Part shown: positions 11,380-20,990 of the stretch, piece after piece
How positions within the stretch are numbered: the stretch's first letter is position 1
Layout: each line of letters starts with the position of its first letter
Assembly: GCF_049243985.1 (NCBI RefSeq)
Contig: NC_135372.1
Coordinates: 63,284,318-63,348,317 of the forward strand
Direction of reading: 5' to 3'
From: Paroedura picta
Lineage: Eukaryota; Chordata; Lepidosauria; Squamata; Gekkonidae
Length of the DNA: 64,000 nucleotides
Made by a program: the position numbers and the translations under genes
Notes under the pieces: model-generated
The model's database searches: none
The model's input: only the letters and a program-made list of their open reading frames with translations
What the model was told of the DNA's origin: nothing

Positions 11380-12480
11380 CAGGTGCTGAACTCATTAGCT
11401 CCACGTATTCGCTCCGTACGGGTGTTAGTTAACTCAGGGGACGCGAACTTCCCGGAGAGTGCAAAGTTCCCCGGGGAAGGAAGCGCTTTTTGCTGCGCCA
11501 GGCCGCCACCTGCCACTCGGGCCCCGCGGGGCCTCCCTTTTCACATCCGCTTGCTCCGCGGCAATAAGCAGCAGCTCCTTTCGCTCTCCATACCACTCCA
11601 AGCGTCCTTTGCAGATTATACGTTTCCGAAAGGCCCAGGTGCGGCCAGCCTACAGGGCTCTTTGCTTTTCCCCTTCCCCTTGTGGACTGCCCGCCGAGTA
11701 TCCCCTGCACCGTTTCCAACTGGGCGGCTGGGGAGGGGGGGCCGGGGCTGCCCGCAACAGGTGAGGGGGGGGCTCTGGTGGGAGAAAGGACAGCAGCTGC
11801 CGCGTCACCCAGGCCCCTTGTTGAAAGGTCTCCTAGCAACCTCGCGGCCAATAGGGTGCGGCGAGGAGACTGGGGGGGAGCGGAGAGCGCCAGTAATCCC
11901 GCGAGGAGTTCGTGGGCGGGGCCAGGTCGGTTGGCTCGGAGAGGGGAGGCAGAAACCGCGGAGATTAAGCACCGGCGCTGGCGGACCCGAGGGGGGGTGA
12001 CTCCGCCCCCGCTGCAGCAGCAGCAGCAGGTGTGTGGGGAGGGCGGAGAGGTGCCGTTTACGGCAGAGAGAGGGAGGGCTGGATTTCTCGCGGGGGAGGG
12101 GAGCTGTCGAGGCGCACATGGAGGCGCGTGGGGAGGGGGCAGCCTAAAGTTCTTGCTCTCGGCCTGCGTGGGGAAGGGCAATCCGGCAGGGGCTCCCTGG
12201 CGCGCGCGTCCCGGTTGGCCAAGAGCAGCCTTTGGGCAGGGAAGGAAGGCAGGAGGCGCGCTGCTCGGTGTGCGGGCGAGGACTGCTCTCCGGTGGGCGC
12301 TCGGGGCGCTTCTGGCGGGGCGGCCAGGAAGGAGGCGCAGCGCTGCGGACTGGGCAAGGCGGGGGGCCAGTGAGTGGCAAGGTCCTGTCCGTCCCGTCCC
12401 CCCCTCCGAGCCCTGTCGCGGGAGGTATGCGTAGCGGGGCGGCATGTCGTAGCGCTGCCTTCGGTCTTCCAGCCCCCGTT
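11380..12480 (+). promoter_or_regulatory. SSX2IP: CpG island, presumed SSX2IP promoter and non-coding exon 1
   Basis: About 1.1 kb of strongly GC- and CpG-rich DNA in an otherwise AT-rich window, with several GGGCGG-type Sp1 sites and a CCAAT at about 11849. It lies 8.5 kb upstream of the SSX2IP start codon and is the only CpG island in the window, so it probably holds the transcription start and a 5'UTR exon. Candidate exon-1 donors are CAACAG|GTGAGG at 11760/11761, CAGCAG|GTGTGT at about 12028 and GGGAG|GTATGC at about 12424. Which one is used cannot be decided here. Long open frames on both strands in this region are a by-product of GC content. Confidence 0.7.
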
Positions 12481-12614
12481 TGGAAAAACAATAAACGAGA
12501 CACATTTTTGGCCCCTTGCATTCACAGTGGGTTTAAAAAGACAATATTGCCCCGTTGATCTGACGAACTTTTTCTCCTTGCTAGCACGAATTTGTGCCAG
12601 ATCCTTACTTGGCG

Positions 12615-12636
12615 TGTGTGTGTGTGTGTGTGTCTG
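12615..12636. repeat. (TG)n short microsatellite
   Basis: About ten TG repeats in SSX2IP intron 1 just before the Tc1 element. Confidence 0.85.
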
Positions 12637-12672
12637 GTGGGGGTATGATTTGAAGGGACTCCAGCCCATGTA

Positions 12673-14168
12673 CAGTGGCTTGCAAAAGTATTCACCCCCT
12701 CTCAATGCCTGTTGCATTACAACCTGGAATTAAGCGTGGGGAGGGAGTTAGCACTTTGAAGGTGCAAAGTATTTTTTTTTTATTGTGACATAAATAGTAC
12801 TAAAGAAAAAACAGAAATCATGACTGTGTGTAAATATCATCTGCCTTGCTATGGCACCTCTAAATAAGATCTCGTCCAATCACTTAACTTCAGAAGTCAC
12901 ACAGTAAGTTAATTAGGGTCCCCCAGTATGCAATCTGCCACAAGTCGTCTGGATAAATAGACCTGTTCTGAAAGGCTCGTGACTCTGCAGCACCACTAAG
13001 CAAGCAATGTGATGACCAAGGAGCATTCCAACAGGTCAGAGGCAATGTTTTGGAGAAGTATAGATCAGGGATGGGTTATAAACAGAAATCCCAAACTTTG
13101 GATATCCCACGGAGCACCATTAAATCCATTATAACAAAAAGGAAAGAAAATGGCACCATTACAAACCTGCTGAGAGAAGGCCACCCTCCAGAACTTACAG
13201 ATCAGGCAAAGAGGGCATGAATCAGAGATGCAACAAAGACACCAAGGATAACTCAAAGAGCTGCAAAGATCTATCCATAGGAACACTTCAAGCCATGTAC
13301 TCCACAGTGGGGCTTTATGGGAGGGTGGCCAGAAAAAAAGCCATTGCTTAAAGAAAGGAATAAGAAGACTCATTTGGAATTTGCCTAACTGTATGTGGCA
13401 GACTCCCCAAACACGTGGGAGAAGGTTCTCTTGTCAGATGGGACAAAAGCTGAACTTTTGGGCCAGCATGGGAAACACCATGTGTTGTGCAAACCCAACA
13501 CTTCCCATCACCCCTAGAACACCATTCCCACAGTGAAGCATGGTGGTGGTAGCATCATGCTGTTGGACAGCTGAAACAGTCCAACCGGTCAGGATTGAAA
13601 GAAATATGGGTGGCAATAAATACAGGGCGATCCTTGAGGAAAACTTGGTTCTGTCTGCCGGAGGTTTGAAACTGGGTTAACATTCCAGCAGGACAGTGGC
13701 CCTAAACATATGGTGGAAGCAACATTGGAATGGTTTAAAGGGAAGAATGTTAATGTCCTGAAATGGCTTAGTGAAAGCCCAGACCTCAATCCAATTGAGA
13801 ATCTGTGGCATGACTTGAAGATTGCTGTATACCAACACTACCCATCTAACTTAAAGGAGCTGGAGCAGTTTTGCCTTGAGGAATGGGCAAACCCCCCCCC
13901 CCCCATGGCTAGATGTGCTAAAACTGATAGGGTCATACCCCAAGAAACTTGGATCTGTAAGTGCAGCAAAAGGTAGTGATACAACATATTGATTTTGTGG
14001 GATGAATACTTACGCACAGTCATGATTTCTGTCAATATTTTACATCTTCAAAGTGGTCGGCTAGTTGTGAGAATCATATAGTGCTCCCCCCAACTTAGTT
14101 CCAGGTTGTAATGTGAGAAAACAGGACAGACACCAAGGGGTGTGTGTGAATACTTTTGCAGACCACTG
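12673..14168 (+). mobile_element. Tc1-like DNA transposon with decayed DD34E transposase
   Basis: The ends CAGTGGCTTGCAAAAGTATTC and the reverse of GAATACTTTTGCAGACCACTG form terminal inverted repeats, flanked by TA at 12671-12672 and 14169-14170. A second matching block (CATTACAACCTGGAA) lies inside each end, the paired-repeat layout of many Tc1 elements. The + strand encodes a transposase in broken frames: around 13540 TVKHGGGSIM, and from 13680 FQQDSGPKHMVEATLEW to SPDLNPIENLWHDLK. Exactly 34 residues separate the second D and the E, the DD34E spacing of the Tc1 family. Many frameshifts and stops make it non-autonomous. It lies in SSX2IP intron 1. Confidence 0.88.
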
Positions 14169-14369
14169 TAGTATTTCCTTTGATTTGTCTGAAAATAACA
14201 CTTCCCTAGGTTATCTATTCTGTGCAGTTTTCTGATTAAGAACTGTGAAGAGAATTTAGCATGATGCATCCTGCATTACTATGGCCTTGATGATAGCAGA
14301 TTTTTTTTAAGGCTTAAAAGTTTATTTTTTGTTCAACGGATTGTCAACACTATGTCATTTGCTATGTTA

Positions 14370-14470
14370 AGTTCGAGTCCAGTGGCACTTTTATGACCAA
14401 CAAGGTTTAATTCTGGTGCCACTGGACTCAAACTTTGTTCTGTTGCTTCAGACCAACATGAATCAATGTT
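14370..14470. repeat. Short inverted-dimer repeat (GAGTCCAGTGGCAC arms)
   Basis: GTTCGAGTCCAGTGGCAC in one direction is followed within 40 bp by GTGCCACTGGACTCAAACTT in the other. Same family as 11036-11182. Confidence 0.55.
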
Positions 14471-16490
14471 ACTACATTAGTTACACTCTCTAGTTTTAGT
14501 TGAATGGACATGAATGGCACTAATGTATTTCATTTGTGTGTTCCTCAGCAAGTATGCTAATACAGTCCCAAGTGGCAACTCATGTCAAAACAGAGATTGG
14601 CCACAAGACATTTAAACAAAGTTCACATCTCCTCTTCTGCTTGGCCCTGTTAATGTTCATGTGTCTCTCCTTCCACTGTTGATAGTAGTCAAGTTCTTGA
14701 CTTGAAAAACAAAATTACCTTTAAGTCTAGGGATAGATTTGGACACTGAACTTCTGTGGCCCCTTCAATCATCCTTTGGAAAATCGTTTTTGTTGCCTCA
14801 TGATAACGATGCAGTCTGAGAAGTGGATTACTCTCTAATGAATGGCTTAAGCTTTTATAAGCTCCCTTTGTAGTCTAATCTTAACAGTGTCATTCCCACT
14901 TATGGGTAGTACGTTCTGATGGGCCAGCTCAGTATAGATGCTCACATAAAAGCTGATCTTTGAAATACATGTGTACCATTGCGAATTTGGAGTATGTTAA
15001 CTGACGTTGACTACTTCAGTGCTTTGTTTCAATCATCAGGGTACAATCTGGTGCTGCCGAAGGATAACTTCTCCTCTAGTCAATTAATCTGGTTCCTTCC
15101 TGTAGAAATATGCCTTCTGTAATGTTGTCCTAATCTTACGAAATTATAACCAAGGAAGTTGTAACGCCACTGTCCTTATCAGTCTTTTAAAAAAAGTCTT
15201 ATTCAACAGGCTGTTTTTGTTGCTCTTTTTATGGTCACCAATGACACCGCTACTATTTGTTATTTCATAGAGTTTGTTGAATCTGTAGTAGCATGTTAAA
15301 TCTGTCTGGTTTTTAATACAGCTATATCTCTTTATTTGCCTAGGGTCCTTTAGAGAAAAGTGGGGAAAATAGCTAGAGGAAATAAAAATACTGAGGAAAA
15401 CAGCTGGTGTGTAGCATTTTTAGGCTTTTGGGTGGTACAGTATGTGGTATTGAGAGGTCAGCTGGTGCTGTGTGATTGCCCTGAAGTGCTGAAAATATAT
15501 TATTTTCTGTCACTTAATTCTAAGAGCAGTAGGAGTAGAATAGCTTTCATTTTAGCAGTGTCACAGAGTTGTGGGTGTTTATATAAGACATCACACAAGA
15601 ATCCTTTTCTGTTGACTTGTCCTTCTGGTAACTTCACCGGCAATATGATTCTTTGCATGCATATGGTGGTTGTGATAAAATGGAGGAAAGAAGAATGATG
15701 TAAGCTCTTTTAGGGAGAAAAGGCTGGGTGTGACTGGAGGAAATACATAAACGATTCCACGTTTAAGCGCTGCTTAACTGTCTTTACTGTGTTGTCTGCA
15801 AACATTTGTTCCTGGATGAACTCTCAAGGACCCAGCAGAAAAATATGAGGCAGCTGTGTTGAGCCAATCAAGCCCTGTCTTTTGTTTAAAACAGCAAGTT
15901 GTTTTAGGCAGTACAGAACACATGAACCCAAGGACAACGTACATAACTCAGGTACTCCTAGTGTAGGATGAATTTTGTACTACCTATAAGTATACTTTCA
16001 TTCAAACAATATTGACATACTGATAGGTCAGGAAGGGCCTTTCTCTCTTCAACTATAACTCATTCTGTTCTCTGAGTCACTTTATGTCAGATTATATCTG
16101 TTGCAGCAGGAGGTGAGGTAACTGGTAGGAATAGATAATTATGGATCATGGAAATTATGGATTTTTGATATATCATCTCTTTGAACATAAATCACCCAGG
16201 TATTATTTCTGCTTTGTCAGTTTCACGTGGTGGCTCTTTCTGATGGCTGTGGTGAGTAGTTAGCAGCTTCTCTATCACTTGCTGCACACATCCATCAGTA
16301 GAAAATGCAATTTAGGTGTTCTTGAAAAACCACCACATGTCAGATTGGAAGAGTTAAATTGTATTTGTGCAGCTGGGAATTATTTATTGACTAGGAACAA
16401 AGCTCGTTTTGAAAATGGGAGGAAGAAAGGCATGGCGGGCGAGGCAGCAAGGTGGGATGGTACACTGATGCACAGATAGTTGGCCTCCTT
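14471..16490. other. SSX2IP intron 1, nothing recognised
   Basis: AT-rich intronic DNA. The 112-codon frame at 15360-15698 shows no family resemblance and no codon-like signal. Confidence 0.4.
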
Positions 16491-16499
16491 TCTCGACAT

Positions 16500-16905
16500 G
16501 CAGGAAGGTGGGGCAGCAGCAGCACACGCCCTGCCAGCCTCTGTTGATCAGGAGGCTGGCTTGGGAGATGCAGCAAGTAGAAGCATGGCAAGATGGCCTC
16601 CTGCACCCTCTCAGTGGCAAGGACTGAAGGGAGTGTAGTGCATCGCTGTAGAGGGCACCCCAGCAGGCTCTGTTGACCTCCCAGCATCCAGGACAGTGGG
16701 GAGGCCGGGGAGGCTCAGTGGAGCGTGCCCCACCAGCCTCTGTCAAATTTGTGGCAGCCTGGATGGCAGGGTGTGCTGGGGGCCACAGGGGACCACACCC
16801 AGGCGGGCTTCATGGAACTCGCAGTAGGCAAGACAGCAGAGAGCACCAGGTGCTGCAGGGGAGCACACCCAGCTGGGCTTTGTCATTCTCCCACTGCTTG
16901 TTCTC
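16500..16905. repeat. Degenerate GC-rich tandem repeat, unit ~65-80 bp
   Basis: Variants of CACCCAGCTGGGCTT / CCCCACCAGCCTCTGTC recur at about 16528, 16655, 16728, 16793 and 16862. The GC-rich block is unlike the surrounding intron. A CCAAT-bearing hairpin follows at 16973-17030. Confidence 0.4.
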
Positions 16906-17485
16906 CCCCAGCTCTGCGGCTTGCCTTGTGTCAGCTCCGTGGGGTAGGAGGTGAGGGGGTGAGAAAGAGCCACTGATTGGCCCTCAGTGGGGGATAGCTA
17001 TCCCACTGATGGCCAATTAGTGGGAAGTGCCGTGCCACTGAGGGCCAATTAGAGGGCTGGCACATCATTGAAAGGACCCAACACTTTTTATTAGACATAA
17101 TGAGATGATATTGGCTCAGCAGGCCCAAATATGGCTTGGTTTTACTCATTTCAGGTAGAATTGAACATGGTATGTTGTGGATTCTGCAAGAGTCTGTTGT
17201 TCTGCTATTGGTCTTAACAAGTCCTGATAACCAGGATGTAGAATAGACTGAAAAATGTCTGGAAAATAAGGAAGTGGTAATGTCAACCTCTGCTGGTAGA
17301 ACTTTATACCAGATAAGGATTTACTTGGAGAAATAAGCCGTAGCCTACAGAAGTTCTTGATTGCCATTAAGAATATGACAGTTGTTTAAACCGTACAGAA
17401 CTCTTTTGGGAATACGTGCAGGGCAAAATTAAATGGTAAATAGTCATTGCCTTTACCCAAGGAACTCAAGGTCAGTAAGGTGGCT

Positions 17486-18665
17486 GTTGTTGTTAGGTGC
17501 GAAGTCGTGTCCGACCCATCGCGACCCCATGGATAATGATCCTCCAGGCCTTCCTGTCCTCTACCATTCCCTGGAGCCCATTTAAGTTTGTACCTACTGC
17601 TTCAGTGACTCCATCCAGCCACCTCATTCTCTGTCGTCCCCTTCTTCTTTTGCCCTCAATCGCTCCCAGCATTAGGCTCTTCTCCAGGGAGTCCTTCCTT
17701 CTCATGAGGTGGCCAAAGTATTTGAGTTTCATCTTCAGGATCTGGCCTTCTAAGGAGCAGTCAGGGCTGATCTCTAGGACTGACCGGTTTGTTCGCCTTG
17801 CAGTCCAAGGGACTCGCAAGAGTCTTCTCCAGTACCAGAGTTCAGAAGCCTCAATTCTTTGACGCTCGGCTTTCCTTATGGTCCAACTTTCACAGCCATA
17901 CATTGCAACTGGGAAGACCATAGCCTTGACTAAACGCACTTTTGTTGGCAGGGTGATGTCTCTGCTTTTTAGGATGCTGTCTAGATTTGCCATTGCTTTC
18001 CTCCCCAGGAGCAAGCGTCTTTTAATTTCTTTGCTGCAGTCACCATCTGCAGTGGTCTTGGAGCCCAGGAAAATAAAATCTCTCACTATCTCCATTTCTT
18101 CCCCATCTATTTGGCAGGAATTGAGGGGGCTGGATGCCATGATCTTTGTTTTCTTGATGTTGAGTTTCAAGCCAACTTTTGCACTCTCCTCCTTCACCCG
18201 CATCAACAGGCTCTTTAGTTCCTCTTCACTTTCTGCCATTAGAGTGGTATCATCTGCATATCTGAGGTTGTTAATATTTCTCCCTGCAATCTTGATCCCA
18301 ATTTGTGAGTCTTCTAATCTCGCCTTTCTCATGATGTGCTCTGCATACAGGTTAAATAGGCAAGGTGACAGTATACTCCCTTCTCAATTTTGAACCAATC
18401 AGTGATTCCATGTTCAGTTCTCACTGTTGCTTCTTGACCTGCATATAAGTTTCTCAAGAGACAAATAAGATGCTCTGGTATTCCCATCTCTTTAAGAACT
18501 TGCCACAATTTGTTGTGCTCCACACAATCAAAGGCTTTAGCATAGTCAATGAAGCAGAAGTAGATGTTCTTCTGGAACTCCCTGGCTTTCTCCATGATCC
18601 AGCGTATGTTGGCAATTTGATCTCTAGTTCCTCTGCCTCTTCGAAATCCTGTCTGTACTTCTGGA
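17486..18665 (-). mobile_element. BovB (RTE) LINE, 5'-truncated, 12-bp TSD
   Basis: The minus strand encodes the second half of BovB ORF2. From 18595 down it reads FIDYAKAFDCVEHNKLW, LRNLYAGQEATVRTEHG and EKGV. From 18332 it reads NNLRYADDTTLMAESEEELK (RT active site YADD), LNIKKTKIMASS, LRVPWTARRTN and the terminal HGVAMGRTRL. A deletion of about 13 bp near 18380 shifts the frame once. The 3' end is the typical GTTGTTGTT/AACAACAAC tail. The 12-bp duplication AGTAAGGTGGCT flanks it at 17474-17485 and 18666-18677. It lies antisense in SSX2IP intron 1. Confidence 0.93.
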
Positions 18666-19298
18666 AGTAAGGTGGCTAGGATCTCTTAAAAAGAGAAATT
18701 CTTTGAAGGGAGCCATAACACCCTTATTGGCTTCATACTCATTTAAGTTTGTAATTTGTGTACATGCATTGTTCTTGTTGCAACAGACAAACATAACTAC
18801 TCCTGAAATATGTATTTAAAAAACAAAACAATATGGAGCCTACTTACTTATTATTCTTCAGTAGAATTCAACACTGTATAAATTGCAAGTGTGTATTTGA
18901 CCATCCTCCTAATCGGAGGAAGAAAACAGTGAGTGATGCTAGCCACATATGTTATGTTTGTCAGTTAGAACATTATCTTCCTGATGTGGCTAAATGCCCT
19001 GTTACTCCCTGGGGAGAGGATTGGTTGATGGGAACAAACGATATCCCATTAATCACTGTACAACCATATTCTCTCACTTTCTGTCTTGGAAATACTAATT
19101 GAGTTGGTCCTCCAAGTGATATCCTCTAAGTATGATCCATTTTTTGACATAACATATTTCAAATAGTGAGACATTGAGTAGCACGGTGAGGGATCCATTC
19201 AATTCTGGAGAATGCAAAATATTTTTAAATCTGGATATTTTAATGGGGAATTTTTACCTGATGTAACCCGCCAGAAGCCTTCTTGGGAGTGGTGGGCT

Positions 19299-19299
19299 A

Positions 19300-19337
<38 letters not shown>

Positions 19338-19338
19338 G
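19299..19338. repeat. (TCAA)n microsatellite
   Basis: Nine to ten tandem TCAA units. Confidence 0.9.
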
Positions 19339-19524
19339 TCCACAGTGGAACAGCTAATTGGCAACTATCAACCACTTTCCCCCTGCCCAGTGGAAGTGCA
19401 AGTATAACTGCTGCTTTGTCTCCAAGTTGCTAGTATTTTGCCATTGTCTTCTGCTTTCTTTTTCTTTTCGTTTTTTTGGTCATCATGTTGCAGCTGATTT
19501 ATAACTACCCCATAGCTGTTCAGA

Positions 19525-19665
19525 GATGAATTGCAACTGCTTGCCTCCACTTCATGACCATGGTATTTCTTGGTGGTCTCTCATCTAAACACTGACCAGG
19601 GCAGACTCTGTTTGACATTTGAGATTGTGTTAGCCTGGTTCTATGCAGGTCAAGTGGCCTTCTGC
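19525..19665 (-). repeat. 5S-derived SINE, reverse copy
   Basis: In reverse it shows the 5S rRNA-like block preceding GTGTTTAGATGAGAGACCAC. Diverged. Confidence 0.5.
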
Positions 19666-19964
19666 TATAGGAGGCGCTAAAGACTGACCATCTGAGTCTT
19701 CAACATGGTAAATGCAAGGAGGTGAAGTGAAATTAAACAGCATGTTTCTGATAAGCTTTTGAATGATAAAGCCTGTGTAATGGGCTCAGAAGCCTCCTTA
19801 TCATTCATGGAATGATACACATAGAAGGCAAATTGCATTAGATAAAATTGTTCTGTCATTATCAGTTCTCTTTACTGGGAGCTGGTACCTTGTTTTTGAA
19901 TTTGAGATTGACTTAAATCTCACAGATTGAAATAGCTTTCTGTTTAGCAATGCATTTTCAAATA

Positions 19965-20740
19965 CCGTATTTCCGGCGTATACTCTTGCGAGTCCCTTGG
20001 ACTGCAAGGCGAACAAACCAGTCAGTCCTAGAGGAGATCAGCCCTGACTGCTCCTTAGAAGGCCAGATCCTGAAGATGAAACTCAAATACTTTGGCCACC
20101 TCATGAGAAGGAAGGACTCCCTGGAGAAGAGCCTAATGCTGGGAGTGATCGAGGGCAAAAGAAGAAGGGGACGACAGAGAATGAGGTGGCTGGATGGAGT
20201 CACTGAAGCAGTAGGTGCAAACTTAAATGGACTCCGGGGAGTGGTAGAGGACAGGAAAGCCTGGAGGATCATTGTCCATGGGGTTGCGATAGGTCGGACA
20301 CGACTTTGCACCTAACAACAACAACAAAGACGACTGGGCGTATAAGACGACCCCCCCCCCCAACATTTCGACTCAAAATATAGATTTTGTTATATACCTG
20401 GCCCGCCCCTGCATCTCCCTGTGACCGGCACTAGTGCGCAAGTGCGAGCTCTGCGTAGACAAGGGGTGGGCCGGAGCGCCGCTGCTTCTGGCCGAGCAGA
20501 ATGAGCCAGTCACGCCAAAAAGGCTGTCTTGCTGCTGATGCTCGCCGCAGCCATGCTTATGACCCGCCGCGGCTGCGTTGGATACTGTGCGATACTGGAT
20601 GGAATGTAGAATGAGGTGGGTGGGCATCGGGAGGCCACTATGGGCAGCTATGTCTATCCCAACTGAAGTGCACCCCGCGTATAGGACGACCCCCCCACTT
20701 GGAGGCATGTTTTTCAGGGGGGAAAAGTAGTATTTGTCTA
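19965..20740. mobile_element. TIR element with CCGTATTT..CCGGCGTATA end, split by a BovB fragment
   Basis: Begins TACCGTATTTCCGGCGTATA, resumes after the BovB insert at about 20325 (AGACGACTGGGCGTATAAGA) and ends near AAAAGTAGTATTTG. The interior is CpG-rich (CACTAGTGCGCAAGTGCG). A second, short copy lies at 42849-43053. It is a non-autonomous inverted-repeat transposon. Confidence 0.6.
19982..20322 (+). mobile_element. BovB LINE 3' fragment (+ strand)
   Basis: The + strand encodes LRVPWTARRTNQSVLEE, CSLEGQILKMKLKYFGHLM and RMRWLDGVTEAVGANLNGL to HGVAIGRTRL with the AACAACAACAA tail. It is close in sequence to the 17486-18665 copy. It is inserted into the TIR element around it, so it is the younger of the two. 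Confidence 0.9.
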
Positions 20741-20857
20741 GTCATGAAAATCTAAACATCCAAAAAAAGTATTTAATGAAATGCAATGTCTACAATGCCT
20801 GCTTTATCTTCCAGTTTGAATTAAATCAATTAATCTAAGACATTCTTGCTATTTTAG

Positions 20858-20990
20858 GACATGCTGACGTAGGAGGCTTAACCCACAATGGTCCTAATGC
20901 TCCTCTCTTGAAGCAGTTGATCAGGTACTCTGGATGCATTTGTTGCTATGGGAGATTGGAACACTATTGCAGTGCCAGGACAATTACCAG
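20858..20990 (+). CDS. SSX2IP: SSX2IP exon 2 (first coding exon; CDS from 20948)
   Basis: Acceptor TATTTTAG ends at 20857 and donor CCAG|GTAAAA follows 20990. The start codon at 20948 gives [14 protein letters not shown], matching the family N-terminus MGDWM. The exon ends in phase 1. Three short upstream reading frames begin at 20861, 20888 and 20934; the last overlaps the main start. Confidence 0.85.

Noticed and set aside
11429-12505. 358-codon minus-strand ORF and several + strand ORFs over 100 codons at 11.4-12.7 kb
   Set aside because: They lie in a CpG island, where stop codons are rare. Translations are low-complexity Pro/Arg/Gly/Ala with no domain.
15360-15698. 112-codon ORF as a possible alternative SSX2IP exon
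   Set aside because: No similarity to the family, no matching splice phase, and unremarkable composition.
17497-18393. Plus-strand ORFs of 121 and 171 codons
   Set aside because: They are the antisense of the BovB reverse transcriptase and have no identity of their own.
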